This document shows, piece by piece, positions 1 to 5,139 of a stretch of DNA of 6,536 bases. The notes under the pieces are model-generated. The model saw only the letters and a program-made list of their open reading frames with translations. It was not told the DNA's origin and did not search any database. Each line of letters opens with the position of its first letter. The first letter of the stretch is position 1. Where the stretch lies: contig JBBIJH010000158.1 of NCBI GenBank assembly GCA_037446075.1, positions 1-6,536 of the forward strand, in the 5' to 3' direction. This stretch comes from JBBIJH01 sp037446075. GTDB taxonomy: Bacteria > Bacteroidota > Ignavibacteria > UBA10030 > JAHEZR01. Made by a program: the position numbers and the translations under genes.

Positions 1-309
1 GCCTTGGGGCGCGGTATCATTATCGCCGACACAAAATTTGAATTTGGCCTCGGAGCAGACGAAACTATTCTCTGGATTGATGAAGCGCTTACCCCGGATT
101 CGTCCCGTTTCTGGCCAGTGGATCAATATCGACCAGGTCAAGATCAACCGTCGTTTGATAAACAGATTGTGCGAAATTACCTTGAGAGCACTGGTTGGGA
201 TAAGCAATCACCACCGCCAGCATTGCCTGAAGAAATCATCCAACAAACCAGCGCTAAGTATCTTGAGGTGAGCCGGCTTCTAATGGCGAACCAACGAGGG
301 CGTGATTAA
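1..309 (+). CDS. purC: Phosphoribosylaminoimidazole-succinocarboxamide synthase (SAICAR synthetase), C-terminal part, 5' end cut by the window
   Basis: PurC makes SAICAR from CAIR, aspartate and ATP in cytosolic de novo purine synthesis. The reading frame is open from base 1, so the true start lies outside the window; the TTG at 4 is an internal leucine codon. The 102 visible residues carry the family's C-terminal signatures: IIIADTKFEFG (about 6-16), DEALTPDSSRFWP (27-39), SFDKQIVRNYL (51-61) and GWDK (65-68) followed by a proline-rich stretch. The tail beyond GWDK suggests the longer, roughly 300-residue form of the enzyme rather than the short one of about 240. The stop codon is 1 nt before the start of the next gene, which suggests co-transcription. 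Identity is confident; the missing N-terminal half, including most of the ATP site, cannot be judged. Confidence 0.96.
   Translation, partial: ALGRGIIIADTKFEFGLGADETILWIDEALTPDSSRFWPVDQYRPGQDQPSFDKQIVRNYLESTGWDKQSPPPALPEEIIQQTSAKYLEVSRLLMANQRGRD
296..300 (+). promoter_or_regulatory. Ribosome binding site choosing the ATG start of the DUF2461 gene
   Basis: GAGGG at 296-300 lies inside the end of purC, 10 nt before the ATG at 311. It is only 1 nt from an alternative in-frame GTG at 302, too close to serve that codon. I therefore prefer the ATG, which gives a 236-residue product instead of 239. The placement fits translational coupling to purC. Confidence 0.55.
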
Positions 310-310
310 A

Positions 311-1021
311 ATGCCAAAGCCGCCGCAGATCGATGTTGAGTTGTATCCTCCGTTCGAGGGGTTCCCGCGCGAGGGGATTCAATTTCTAAAACAGCTGAAG
401 AAAAACAACAACCGTTCTTGGTTTGCTGCACACAAGTCAGAGTATGAAACCTTTGTGAAGCTGCCGTTCCAGTCGTTGATCGCCGCTCTGAGGGTGGAGT
501 TTGCAAAGTTCGCCCCGGAAATCGAAGTCCATCCCAAGCGATCAATGTTCCGCATCCATCGGGATATTCGTTTCAGCAGGAACAAGGCACCGTACAAAAC
601 GCATGTGGCAGCTGTTTTTCACCCGAAAGGCCATTGGCAAGAAGGGGCTGGGTACTACCTTCACCTCGAACCGGGAGAGATTTACATCGGAGGCGGGATT
701 TACATGCCTCCAAACCAGCAACTTCGGGCTATCCGGCGCGCGATCGCAGAACGCTCTGAGGAGTTTTTGAGAATTATCGAGGCCGCATCATTCCGCCGGC
801 GTCTCACGGAGATAGAGGGTGATAAGCTGCAACGGGTTCCTCAAGGATTTGACAGCAACCATCCGATGGCAGACTGGCTCAAGTTCAAGTGGTTGTATGC
901 CGGAGTGACCTGGCCCGAGGAGAAATGCTTTACCAGCGATTTTCCGATTGAAGCGGTGAAGCTTTATAGACAAGTTACCCCACTTGTACGGTTTTTGAAC
1001 AGCGCAATTGGAAAAGAGTAG
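311..1021 (+). CDS. DUF2461 family protein (TIGR02453-like), function unknown
   Basis: This 236-residue protein matches the DUF2461 family along its whole length. The family has no established biochemical role. Recognisable blocks are FPREGIQFLKQLKKNNNRSW (18-37) with WF following, the hallmark RIHRDIRFSRNKAPYKTH (81-98), YYLHLEPGEIYIGGG (115-129) and LQRVPQGFDSNHPMADWLK (173-191). There is no signal peptide or membrane segment, so it is probably cytosolic. Start choice: an in-frame GTG at 302 would add three residues and overlap purC by 8 nt, but the ATG at 311 has better Shine-Dalgarno spacing. It sits 1 nt after purC and 9 nt before the M28 peptidase, so the three probably share a transcript. 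The family call is confident; any link to purine metabolism is only adjacency. Confidence 0.92.
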   Translation: MPKPPQIDVELYPPFEGFPREGIQFLKQLKKNNNRSWFAAHKSEYETFVKLPFQSLIAALRVEFAKFAPEIEVHPKRSMFRIHRDIRFSRNKAPYKTHVAAVFHPKGHWQEGAGYYLHLEPGEIYIGGGIYMPPNQQLRAIRRAIAERSEEFLRIIEAASFRRRLTEIEGDKLQRVPQGFDSNHPMADWLKFKWLYAGVTWPEEKCFTSDFPIEAVKLYRQVTPLVRFLNSAIGKE

Positions 1022-1030
1022 ATCCCCGAG

Positions 1031-1933
1031 ATGTCTGAACAGCCCTTTCCTTCAAGTGTATCGGAAATCGCCTCACGCGCGCACAGGATAGTCAATACGT
1101 TGGCCGTAAAGTTCCCCTCACGCAACGGGTTGTACGCCCGCAACCTTTCTCGAGCAGCAGCTTTTATAGAAGAGGAGTTCTCATCTCTCGGCTTCAAGGT
1201 TGCCTCTCAAATCTATGGAACCCATTCGACAAGAGTTCGCAATCTCATTGCAGAGAAAAAGGGAAAGAATGCATCAAAAGCCTGGCTCGTCATTGGCGCC
1301 CATTATGACACTGTGGTTGGAACACCAGGCGCAGATGACAATGCAAGCGGCGTTGCCGGGTTGCTTGAGCTTGCGCGCCTCCTGAAAGATTACGAGAACG
1401 AGCGAACGATACAACTCGTCGCTTTCACACTTGAAGAGCCACCGTATTTCTTTAGCTCGAAAATGGGAAGCCGGGTGTATGCAAAACAGTTGAAGGCAGA
1501 TGGAGCAGGAGTTCAGTTGATGATCTCCTTGGAGATGATCGGCTTCGCGGGCGAGGGCCTCAAGCAGACCTATCCGTTTCCGCTGATGCGTCATCTCTAC
1601 AGATACCCAAGGGTCGGCAATTTCATTGGGATTGTTGGGAACGTTAGAACGAGGAGGCTGATCAGATTCATCCATCAAGCCATGCGGAAAAGTTGTAGGG
1701 TCGGAGTGGAAAGCTTGAGTGCGCCCGGCTTTCTTCCACCTCTTTATCTATCTGATCATTCCTCTTTCTGGAAGTTCGGCTTCCCCGCCGTGATGATTAC
1801 CGATACCGCCTTTCTCCGCAATCCCCACTATCATAAGCCGAGCGATACACCCGAGACCCTGAACTATCGCTTTTTAGCCGAGGTGATAAAGGGCCTTTAC
1901 CATGCAGCAGTGATGTTAGACCAACTGTCTTGA
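1031..1933 (+). CDS. M28 family zinc peptidase (aminopeptidase-like), apparently cytosolic
   Basis: This 300-residue protein has the co-catalytic two-zinc centre of family M28, whose members usually remove N-terminal residues from peptides. Likely zinc ligands, by comparison with the Streptomyces griseus aminopeptidase pattern, are H91 in GAHYDT, bridging D103 in GADDNASG, E136 in TLEEPP, E168 in SLEMIG and H268 in NPHYHKPSDT. E135 would be the general base. The usual aspartate of the LDMIG-type motif is glutamate here, a change I believe is normal in this subgroup, which also carries EEPP-F, a SDHSSFW-type block (241-247) and a VMITDTAF-type block (254-261). The N-terminus is polar with no signal peptide, so the protein probably stays in the cytosol, unlike many secreted M28 enzymes. 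The ATG at 1031 lies 9 nt after the previous stop with only a weak purine-rich leader. Glutaminyl cyclases share this fold, but the ligand pattern favours a peptidase. Substrate unknown. Confidence 0.93.
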   Translation: MSEQPFPSSVSEIASRAHRIVNTLAVKFPSRNGLYARNLSRAAAFIEEEFSSLGFKVASQIYGTHSTRVRNLIAEKKGKNASKAWLVIGAHYDTVVGTPGADDNASGVAGLLELARLLKDYENERTIQLVAFTLEEPPYFFSSKMGSRVYAKQLKADGAGVQLMISLEMIGFAGEGLKQTYPFPLMRHLYRYPRVGNFIGIVGNVRTRRLIRFIHQAMRKSCRVGVESLSAPGFLPPLYLSDHSSFWKFGFPAVMITDTAFLRNPHYHKPSDTPETLNYRFLAEVIKGLYHAAVMLDQLS

Positions 1934-1976
1934 GCCAATTGAGCGACATGCTTCATCAAGTGTTACCAGAGTTTGC

Positions 1977-1984
1977 TAACTTTG
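1977..1984 (+). promoter_or_regulatory. Possible Bacteroidota-type -7 promoter element (TAnnTTTG)
   Basis: TAACTTTG matches the TAnnTTTG -7 consensus of the primary sigma factor of Bacteroidota exactly. It lies in the gap after the M28 gene. No good TTTG -33 element is visible about 19-21 nt upstream, and a six-base match occurs by chance every few kb. If real, transcription would start near 1990, giving the kinase-like gene a leader of about 110 nt that contains the inverted repeats at 1991-2046. Confidence 0.28.
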
Positions 1985-1990
1985 CAGGCG

Positions 1991-2009
1991 AAGGAAAAAG
2001 ATTTCCCTT
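1991..2009 (+). repeat. Small imperfect inverted repeat in the gap before the kinase-like gene
   Basis: AAGG at 1991-1994 pairs with CCTT at 2006-2009. After one mismatch (1995/2005), AAA at 1996-1998 pairs with TTT at 2002-2004, leaving a 3-nt loop. It is weak alone but stands directly before the larger palindrome at 2011-2046. Confidence 0.4.
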
Positions 2010-2010
2010 G

Positions 2011-2046
2011 AACGGTTCTAAGGAATTTCCAAGATTTAGAACAGTT
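2011..2046 (+). repeat. Nested inverted repeat (possible operator or leader hairpin) upstream of the kinase-like gene
   Basis: The arms AACGGTTCTAA (2011-2021) and TTAGAACAGTT (2036-2046) are complementary at 10 of 11 positions, with an unbroken 7-bp inner stem. The 14-nt loop contains a second perfect palindrome, GGAATTTCC (2022-2030). The left arm together with the base before it also forms GAACGGTTC (2010-2018 region). No T-run follows, so it is not a typical intrinsic terminator. It begins 77 nt after the M28 stop and ends 55 nt before the TTG start. It could be a protein-binding operator or an mRNA leader structure. The symmetry is read directly from the sequence; the role is inference. 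Confidence 0.6.
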
Positions 2047-2092
2047 GCATCCGTGACGGCGAGTAAGAAGGACGGAACACCAACCCCGGCGT

Positions 2093-2096
2093 GAGG
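2093..2096 (+). promoter_or_regulatory. Shine-Dalgarno site supporting a TTG start
   Basis: GAGG at 2093-2096 is 5 nt before TTG at 2102. Going upstream in the same frame there is a TGA at 2054-2056 and no ATG or GTG in between. The next in-frame ATG, at 2171, would delete the first beta strand and the phosphate-1 region of the domain, so the TTG is the sensible start. Confidence 0.6.
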
Positions 2097-2101
2097 AAAC
2101 C

Positions 2102-3043
2102 TTGGAGCATCGTCAGTACACGTTAGGGATACACGGCGATAACAGAAAAACCGATGTGATTCTTGTTACCATGGAGGGGACACTTATAACACAGGAAACA
2201 GGAGACCCATCGGATCTGGAAGCTGTGGGATGTAATCGTGCCGCCGAGATTATCCTCGGACTTGCGATCAAGTGTTGTCAGAAGGTTGGATGTCGACCGT
2301 CCGACCTTTATGCCGTTGCAGTCGGACTCACAGGGGCCGACCGTCCATCTGAGCGCATGGAATTTCAGAACCAACTTCACTTCCTGAGCAGAAAAGAAAA
2401 ATTTCCGCTCAGCTCCACGATCGTGGAGACGAGCGTGCGCATAAGTCTCGAAGCCGCGTTCGCCAGTAATTCTGGCATCTTGCTGATGGCAGGAGCAAAG
2501 TCCATTGCCTGCGCAAAAGCAGAAGATGGAAAGGTTTACCACGCTGGAGGAGGTGGAAAGGTTCTTGGAGGTGAAGGTGGAGCGCATGCACTAGCCCGGG
2601 ATGCCCTCAATGCCGCCGTGCGCTCCTACGACGGTCGCGGAGCGAGGACACTTCTTCTTGAGCGAGCCCTTCAACGATTTGGTGTTACAACAGCGCAGGA
2701 ACTTCTAATCAAGGCAGATCGCAACGAAGTGGACGTTGCTTCATTCTTTCCAGAGGTATTAGAAGCAAACGAAGCAGGAGACCATATTGCGCACGGGATC
2801 CTTTTCCGCGGCGCTGGCGAACTTGCCAGCCTTGTCCACGCACTTACCATGAAAATCCAACCCAAGAGGAAGCTGCCGGTTTCATTGATGGGAGAGCTTC
2901 TTGAAGAAGAAAATGCTTACTCGAGGATGGTGCGGGAAAGGATTCTGTCCTCTCTGCCTCAGCTCGTTGTGCAGAAACCGAAGTTCCCTCAAGTCTTCGG
3001 CGGGGTAATTCTGGCATTAAGGCCGTTCGAGTTCAAGCGATGA
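2102..3043 (+). CDS. BadF/BadG/BcrA/BcrD ATPase family protein (N-acetylglucosamine-kinase-like), with degenerate active-site motifs
   Basis: The 313-residue protein has the ASKHA fold order of this family, which includes sugar kinases such as N-acetylglucosamine kinase and ATPase activators of radical dehydratases. The frame is recognisable: YTLGIHGDNRKTDVIL (6-21), AVGLTGADR (73-81), GILLMAGAKSIA (125-136), GGGGKVLGGEGGAHALARDA (149-168), SYDGRG (175-180) and GDHIAHGIL (226-234). The key residues look eroded. The phosphate-1 motif, usually DGGGTKT, reads HGDNRKT (11-17). The usual ND at the catalytic aspartate position is replaced around 109-112 (ETSV). GTGS is GAKS (131-134). The usual LGDEGS reads LGGEGG (155-160). 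The GG of the adenosine motif reads MG (263-264). The frame is intact and full length, so this is divergence rather than a broken gene; it may lack kinase activity or have a changed function. No cysteines sit at a radical-activase cluster position. It starts with TTG and is preceded by a palindrome-rich leader. The family call is firm; loss of activity is inferred from consensus motifs recalled from memory. Confidence 0.85.
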   Translation: MEHRQYTLGIHGDNRKTDVILVTMEGTLITQETGDPSDLEAVGCNRAAEIILGLAIKCCQKVGCRPSDLYAVAVGLTGADRPSERMEFQNQLHFLSRKEKFPLSSTIVETSVRISLEAAFASNSGILLMAGAKSIACAKAEDGKVYHAGGGGKVLGGEGGAHALARDALNAAVRSYDGRGARTLLLERALQRFGVTTAQELLIKADRNEVDVASFFPEVLEANEAGDHIAHGILFRGAGELASLVHALTMKIQPKRKLPVSLMGELLEEENAYSRMVRERILSSLPQLVVQKPKFPQVFGGVILALRPFEFKR

Positions 3044-3156
3044 GCAGAGCATGTAGGGATTGATTCTGGAGACCCAGCCCGGAGGTGATAGCGTCCGATT
3101 CTTAGGCCACGCTTCCACATCTTATTTAAACTGAGAAATAGAAAGAAAATTAATCT
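3044..3156. other. Convergent intergenic region, no clear terminator
   Basis: These 113 nt separate the ends of the two convergent gene blocks. The right half is AT-rich; read on the - strand, directly after the flavoprotein stop, it is T-rich. I find no convincing GC-rich stem with a following T-run on either strand, and no gene. Confidence 0.5.
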
Positions 3157-4413
3157 TCAAGGAGAGATCAGGTCTTCGCCCGACGTTCCGAATATTTCAA
3201 GAGGAATCGACACATCTGGTAGCTTCGCCAGGTGTGGTGAGAGATCCGTTCCATCCACAATCAGCTTCTCGGCTGTGCGCCGCTCCTTGAAAGGCAAACC
3301 CAGAAGAAACATTGCCCGAAGCCGACTCTCCTTAAGATATAGCAAGCCGAATTTCATCTCTTTTAACGACCCGCGAATGATACGTTCATCCGCATCTTCA
3401 TGATCTCCAACGAGTTGCCAATGGAGATCCCAGACGTCGGAGAAAAAGTAGGATACGCCTGTGTACGGCCTGCGCTCTCCGAGAATGTTCCAACCGGCGG
3501 TTTGCCCCTGCTTGGCTGCGTTGTCCCAATGCTCGATGCGCCGGTGCTTCTTGTAAACGGGGTCATAGTAATTCGCGACATCACCGGTGGCATAAACAGA
3601 CGGAACGCCCGTCTCCATGAACTCGTTCACGATCACGCCGTTTGAAATCTCAAGCCCGCTTCCATCAAGGAATGCCGTTGAGGGTCTCACGCCCACACCC
3701 ACCACGGCGAGATCACACGGAATCTTCGCCCCACTTGCAGTTCTTACGCTCTTGAGGCGGTCTCCTCCCTCAAAGGCTGTAATCCTCTCTTGGAAGAGAA
3801 ACCTCACTCCCTTCTCTGCATAATAGTGAAGAAAAAAATCGGACAACTCGGGTGTCGCCAGTCGGGGAAAGAGCGATTTCTCCATCTCCAGCACGGTGAC
3901 CTCAAGCTCCATCTGCCGAAGTGCAGCAGCGACTTCAAGGCCGATGAAGCCCGCACCCACTACGACTGCTCGGGTTGAATCCTTCGCAGAAGACCGGATT
4001 GCATCAGAGTCATCAAGTCGCCTGAGATAATACACGCCGGTAAGTTCCTTTCCGGGAACGTCCAGGACCCGTAGCTCCGACCCTGTTGCAATCACTAACT
4101 TCTCGAATCGGAACGAGCGCCCGTCTGCAGTCGTAACGAGACGGTTGGTCGTATCGAGTTGCACCGCCCTCGTGTTCAGGAAGACATCTATCCCGTTCTC
4201 TGTGTAGAAGCTTTCAGGTTTAAGAAACACTCCCTCGCGAGGAGTTTGACCAAGGAGGTACTCTTTTGAGAGCGGAGGTCGATCGTAGGGGAGGTGGCGT
4301 TCGTCTGAGAGAACTGCCACTCCCGCGGCTGCTTTTCCTTTCGCCAGCACATCGAGCGTTGAAACTGCCGCCAGCCCGCCACCGATGATGAGAAGCTTAT
4401 AAGAGTGAGACAC
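3157..4413 (-). CDS. FAD-dependent NAD(P)H oxidoreductase of the ferredoxin/putidaredoxin/rubredoxin reductase type
   Basis: This 418-residue cytosolic flavoprotein should move electrons from NAD(P)H through FAD to a small redox protein or other acceptor. Domains in order: an N-terminal FAD Rossmann motif IIGGGLAA (9-16), YDRPPLSKEYL (43-53), FAD-domain IATGS (108-112), a central NAD(P) motif VVGAGFIGLE (151-160), YATGDVA (274-280, D278 toward FAD) and a C-terminal reductase domain from about 322 with SYFFSDVWDLHWQLVG (321-336). E176 at the end of the second NAD-domain strand favours NADH over NADPH. C233 is the only cysteine, so there is no redox-active CxxC as in thioredoxin reductase, nor the Cys of the GGGPCG motif of the bacillithiol-disulfide reductase YpdA. 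The start is GTG at 4413; a TAA precedes the open frame and no other start codon is available upstream. No clear Shine-Dalgarno is seen. It lies 65 nt downstream of the bacilliredoxin gene on the same strand, so co-transcription is plausible. Class confident, electron acceptor unknown. Confidence 0.93.
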   Translation of the reverse strand: MSHSYKLLIIGGGLAAVSTLDVLAKGKAAAGVAVLSDERHLPYDRPPLSKEYLLGQTPREGVFLKPESFYTENGIDVFLNTRAVQLDTTNRLVTTADGRSFRFEKLVIATGSELRVLDVPGKELTGVYYLRRLDDSDAIRSSAKDSTRAVVVGAGFIGLEVAAALRQMELEVTVLEMEKSLFPRLATPELSDFFLHYYAEKGVRFLFQERITAFEGGDRLKSVRTASGAKIPCDLAVVGVGVRPSTAFLDGSGLEISNGVIVNEFMETGVPSVYATGDVANYYDPVYKKHRRIEHWDNAAKQGQTAGWNILGERRPYTGVSYFFSDVWDLHWQLVGDHEDADERIIRGSLKEMKFGLLYLKESRLRAMFLLGLPFKERRTAEKLIVDGTDLSPHLAKLPDVSIPLEIFGTSGEDLISP

Positions 4414-4457
4414 GGTTCGATATGCCAGGGATGTCTCAGGAGGGTTAAACTTATCCT

Positions 4458-4478
4458 GGGGAGAAGCCCCTGCGGGGG
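4458..4478 (-). repeat. GC-rich alternative hairpin between bacilliredoxin and flavoprotein genes
   Basis: Immediately after the bacilliredoxin stop, the - strand reads a C5 run, GCA, G4, CUUCU, C4. The central G4 (- strand) can pair either with the first C run (3-nt loop) or with the last C4 (5-nt loop), but not both. No T-run follows, so a full terminator is unlikely. It could modestly reduce read-through or protect the 3' end of the upstream message. Confidence 0.4.
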
Positions 4479-4928
4479 TTACTTACCCGTTGAGCTCTCC
4501 TGCGGTACGGCGCTCTGGCAGTATTTGTCGAAAGCATCGGTCAGCATTCGAGCAACCTCGGCTGGAGAACTCATCTCGATGTCGTGGCGATGGAGCATGT
4601 AAAGGAGTTTGCCATCTTTCAGGAGTGCAACGGAGGGAGAGGAAGGCGGCATCCCTTCGAAGTATGAGCGGGCACGCGCAGTTGCTTCCCGGTCTTCACT
4701 GGCGAACACGGTGGTAAGTTTATCGGGAAGAATTTTGTGCTTCAGTGCAAGCGCAAGTGCCGGTCGTGCGATTCCGCCGGCACACCCGCATACGGAATTG
4801 ACGAAGACAAGGACGGTTCCTTTGGAATCACTGAGCACGTTGTCGACTTCCTCGGGCGTTCTCAGTTCCTCAACGCCGAGGCGAGTGACTTCGTTTCGGA
4901 ATTGCTGGGAAATGAGAGAGAATTCCAT
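4479..4928 (-). CDS. Bacilliredoxin, BrxA/BrxB (YphP/YqiW) family thiol-disulfide protein
   Basis: The 149-residue protein matches the small BrxA/BrxB family (usually about 145 residues), which removes bacillithiol from mixed disulfides on cytosolic proteins after oxidative stress. The diagnostic active site FVNSVCGCAGGIARPA spans 42-57, with C47 and C49 forming the CGC pair. Other family-like stretches are TTVFASEDREATARAR (72-87), SPSVALLKDGKLL (97-109) and HRHDIE (113-118). A third cysteine, C137, lies near the C-terminus. No signal peptide, so cytosolic. The ATG is preceded by a strong AGGAGG at 8-nt spacing. The flavoprotein gene follows 65 nt downstream on the same strand. Presence of the protein suggests, but does not prove, that the organism makes bacillithiol or a relative; no Bsh biosynthesis gene is in the window. 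Confidence 0.94.
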   Translation of the reverse strand: MEFSLISQQFRNEVTRLGVEELRTPEEVDNVLSDSKGTVLVFVNSVCGCAGGIARPALALALKHKILPDKLTTVFASEDREATARARSYFEGMPPSSPSVALLKDGKLLYMLHRHDIEMSSPAEVARMLTDAFDKYCQSAVPQESSTGK

Positions 4929-4937
4929 AATTTCAGC

Positions 4938-4943
4938 CTCCTC
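4938..4943 (-). promoter_or_regulatory. Strong Shine-Dalgarno of the bacilliredoxin gene
   Basis: On the - strand AGGAGG, within a longer purine run, lies 9 nt upstream of the ATG at 4928 (about 8-9 nt spacing). It is the best ribosome binding site in the window and fixes the start. Confidence 0.75.
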
Positions 4944-4976
4944 TTCTATTCTTTCATTGGCAAGGCTCTTTCACGC

Positions 4977-5000
4977 CTCAGAATATAAAGAAATTCTCAG
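4977..5000 (-). promoter_or_regulatory. AT-rich imperfect palindrome overlapping a possible -10 box upstream of bacilliredoxin
   Basis: CTCAGAAT (4977-4984) and ATTCTCAG (4993-5000) form an inverted repeat matching at 7 of 8 positions around an 8-nt AT-rich centre. On the - strand TATATT (4987-4982) resembles a -10 box (5 of 6), about 54 nt upstream of the bacilliredoxin ATG. No good -35 hexamer is seen at 16-18 nt. A repressor or redox-regulator operator over a promoter is possible but speculative. Confidence 0.35.
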
Positions 5001-5084
5001 AAAAGAGAAAGCAAAGAATTCCTTCACAGCCTGAGAGGAAAGTTCAAAGGCAAAGGCCTGATGAAAGAGCTTGAGAAGGACAAT

Positions 5085-5101
5085 AGCCGGGAGCGGCGGC
5101 T
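5085..5101 (-). terminator. Weak hairpin downstream of the MBL-fold gene, possible terminator
   Basis: AGCCG (5085-5089) and CGGCT (5097-5101) form a 5-bp stem with a 7-nt loop, 38 nt past the stop of the MBL-fold gene. On the - strand it is followed by ATTGTCCTTCTC, which is only moderately T-rich. It is the only terminator-like structure in the 211-nt spacer and a poor one. Confidence 0.25.
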
Positions 5102-5139
5102 TTGAGGGCCGTCAGCGCTTTCTGCGGGTATTCACAAGT

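Noticed and set aside
1274..1678. A 134-codon open frame on the - strand across the M28 peptidase
   Set aside because: It overlaps the zinc-ligand region of a well-supported gene and its product has no coherent motif.
2011..2046. Intrinsic terminator for the M28 gene
   Set aside because: The stem is AT-rich with a 14-nt loop and is followed by GCATCC rather than a T-run.
2123..2587. A 154-codon open frame on the - strand inside the kinase-like gene
   Set aside because: It is antisense to a gene with clear family motifs along its whole length, and its translation shows no recognisable domain.
3157..4413. Reading the flavoprotein as the bacillithiol disulfide reductase YpdA
   Set aside because: It has GGGLAA instead of a GGGPCG-type motif, only one cysteine, and a C-terminal reductase domain typical of ferredoxin/putidaredoxin reductases.
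4609..5034. A 141-codon open frame on the + strand across bacilliredoxin and its upstream spacer
   Set aside because: The opposite strand encodes the conserved CGC protein with a strong ribosome site; the serine/arginine-rich translation here is typical of antisense frames.
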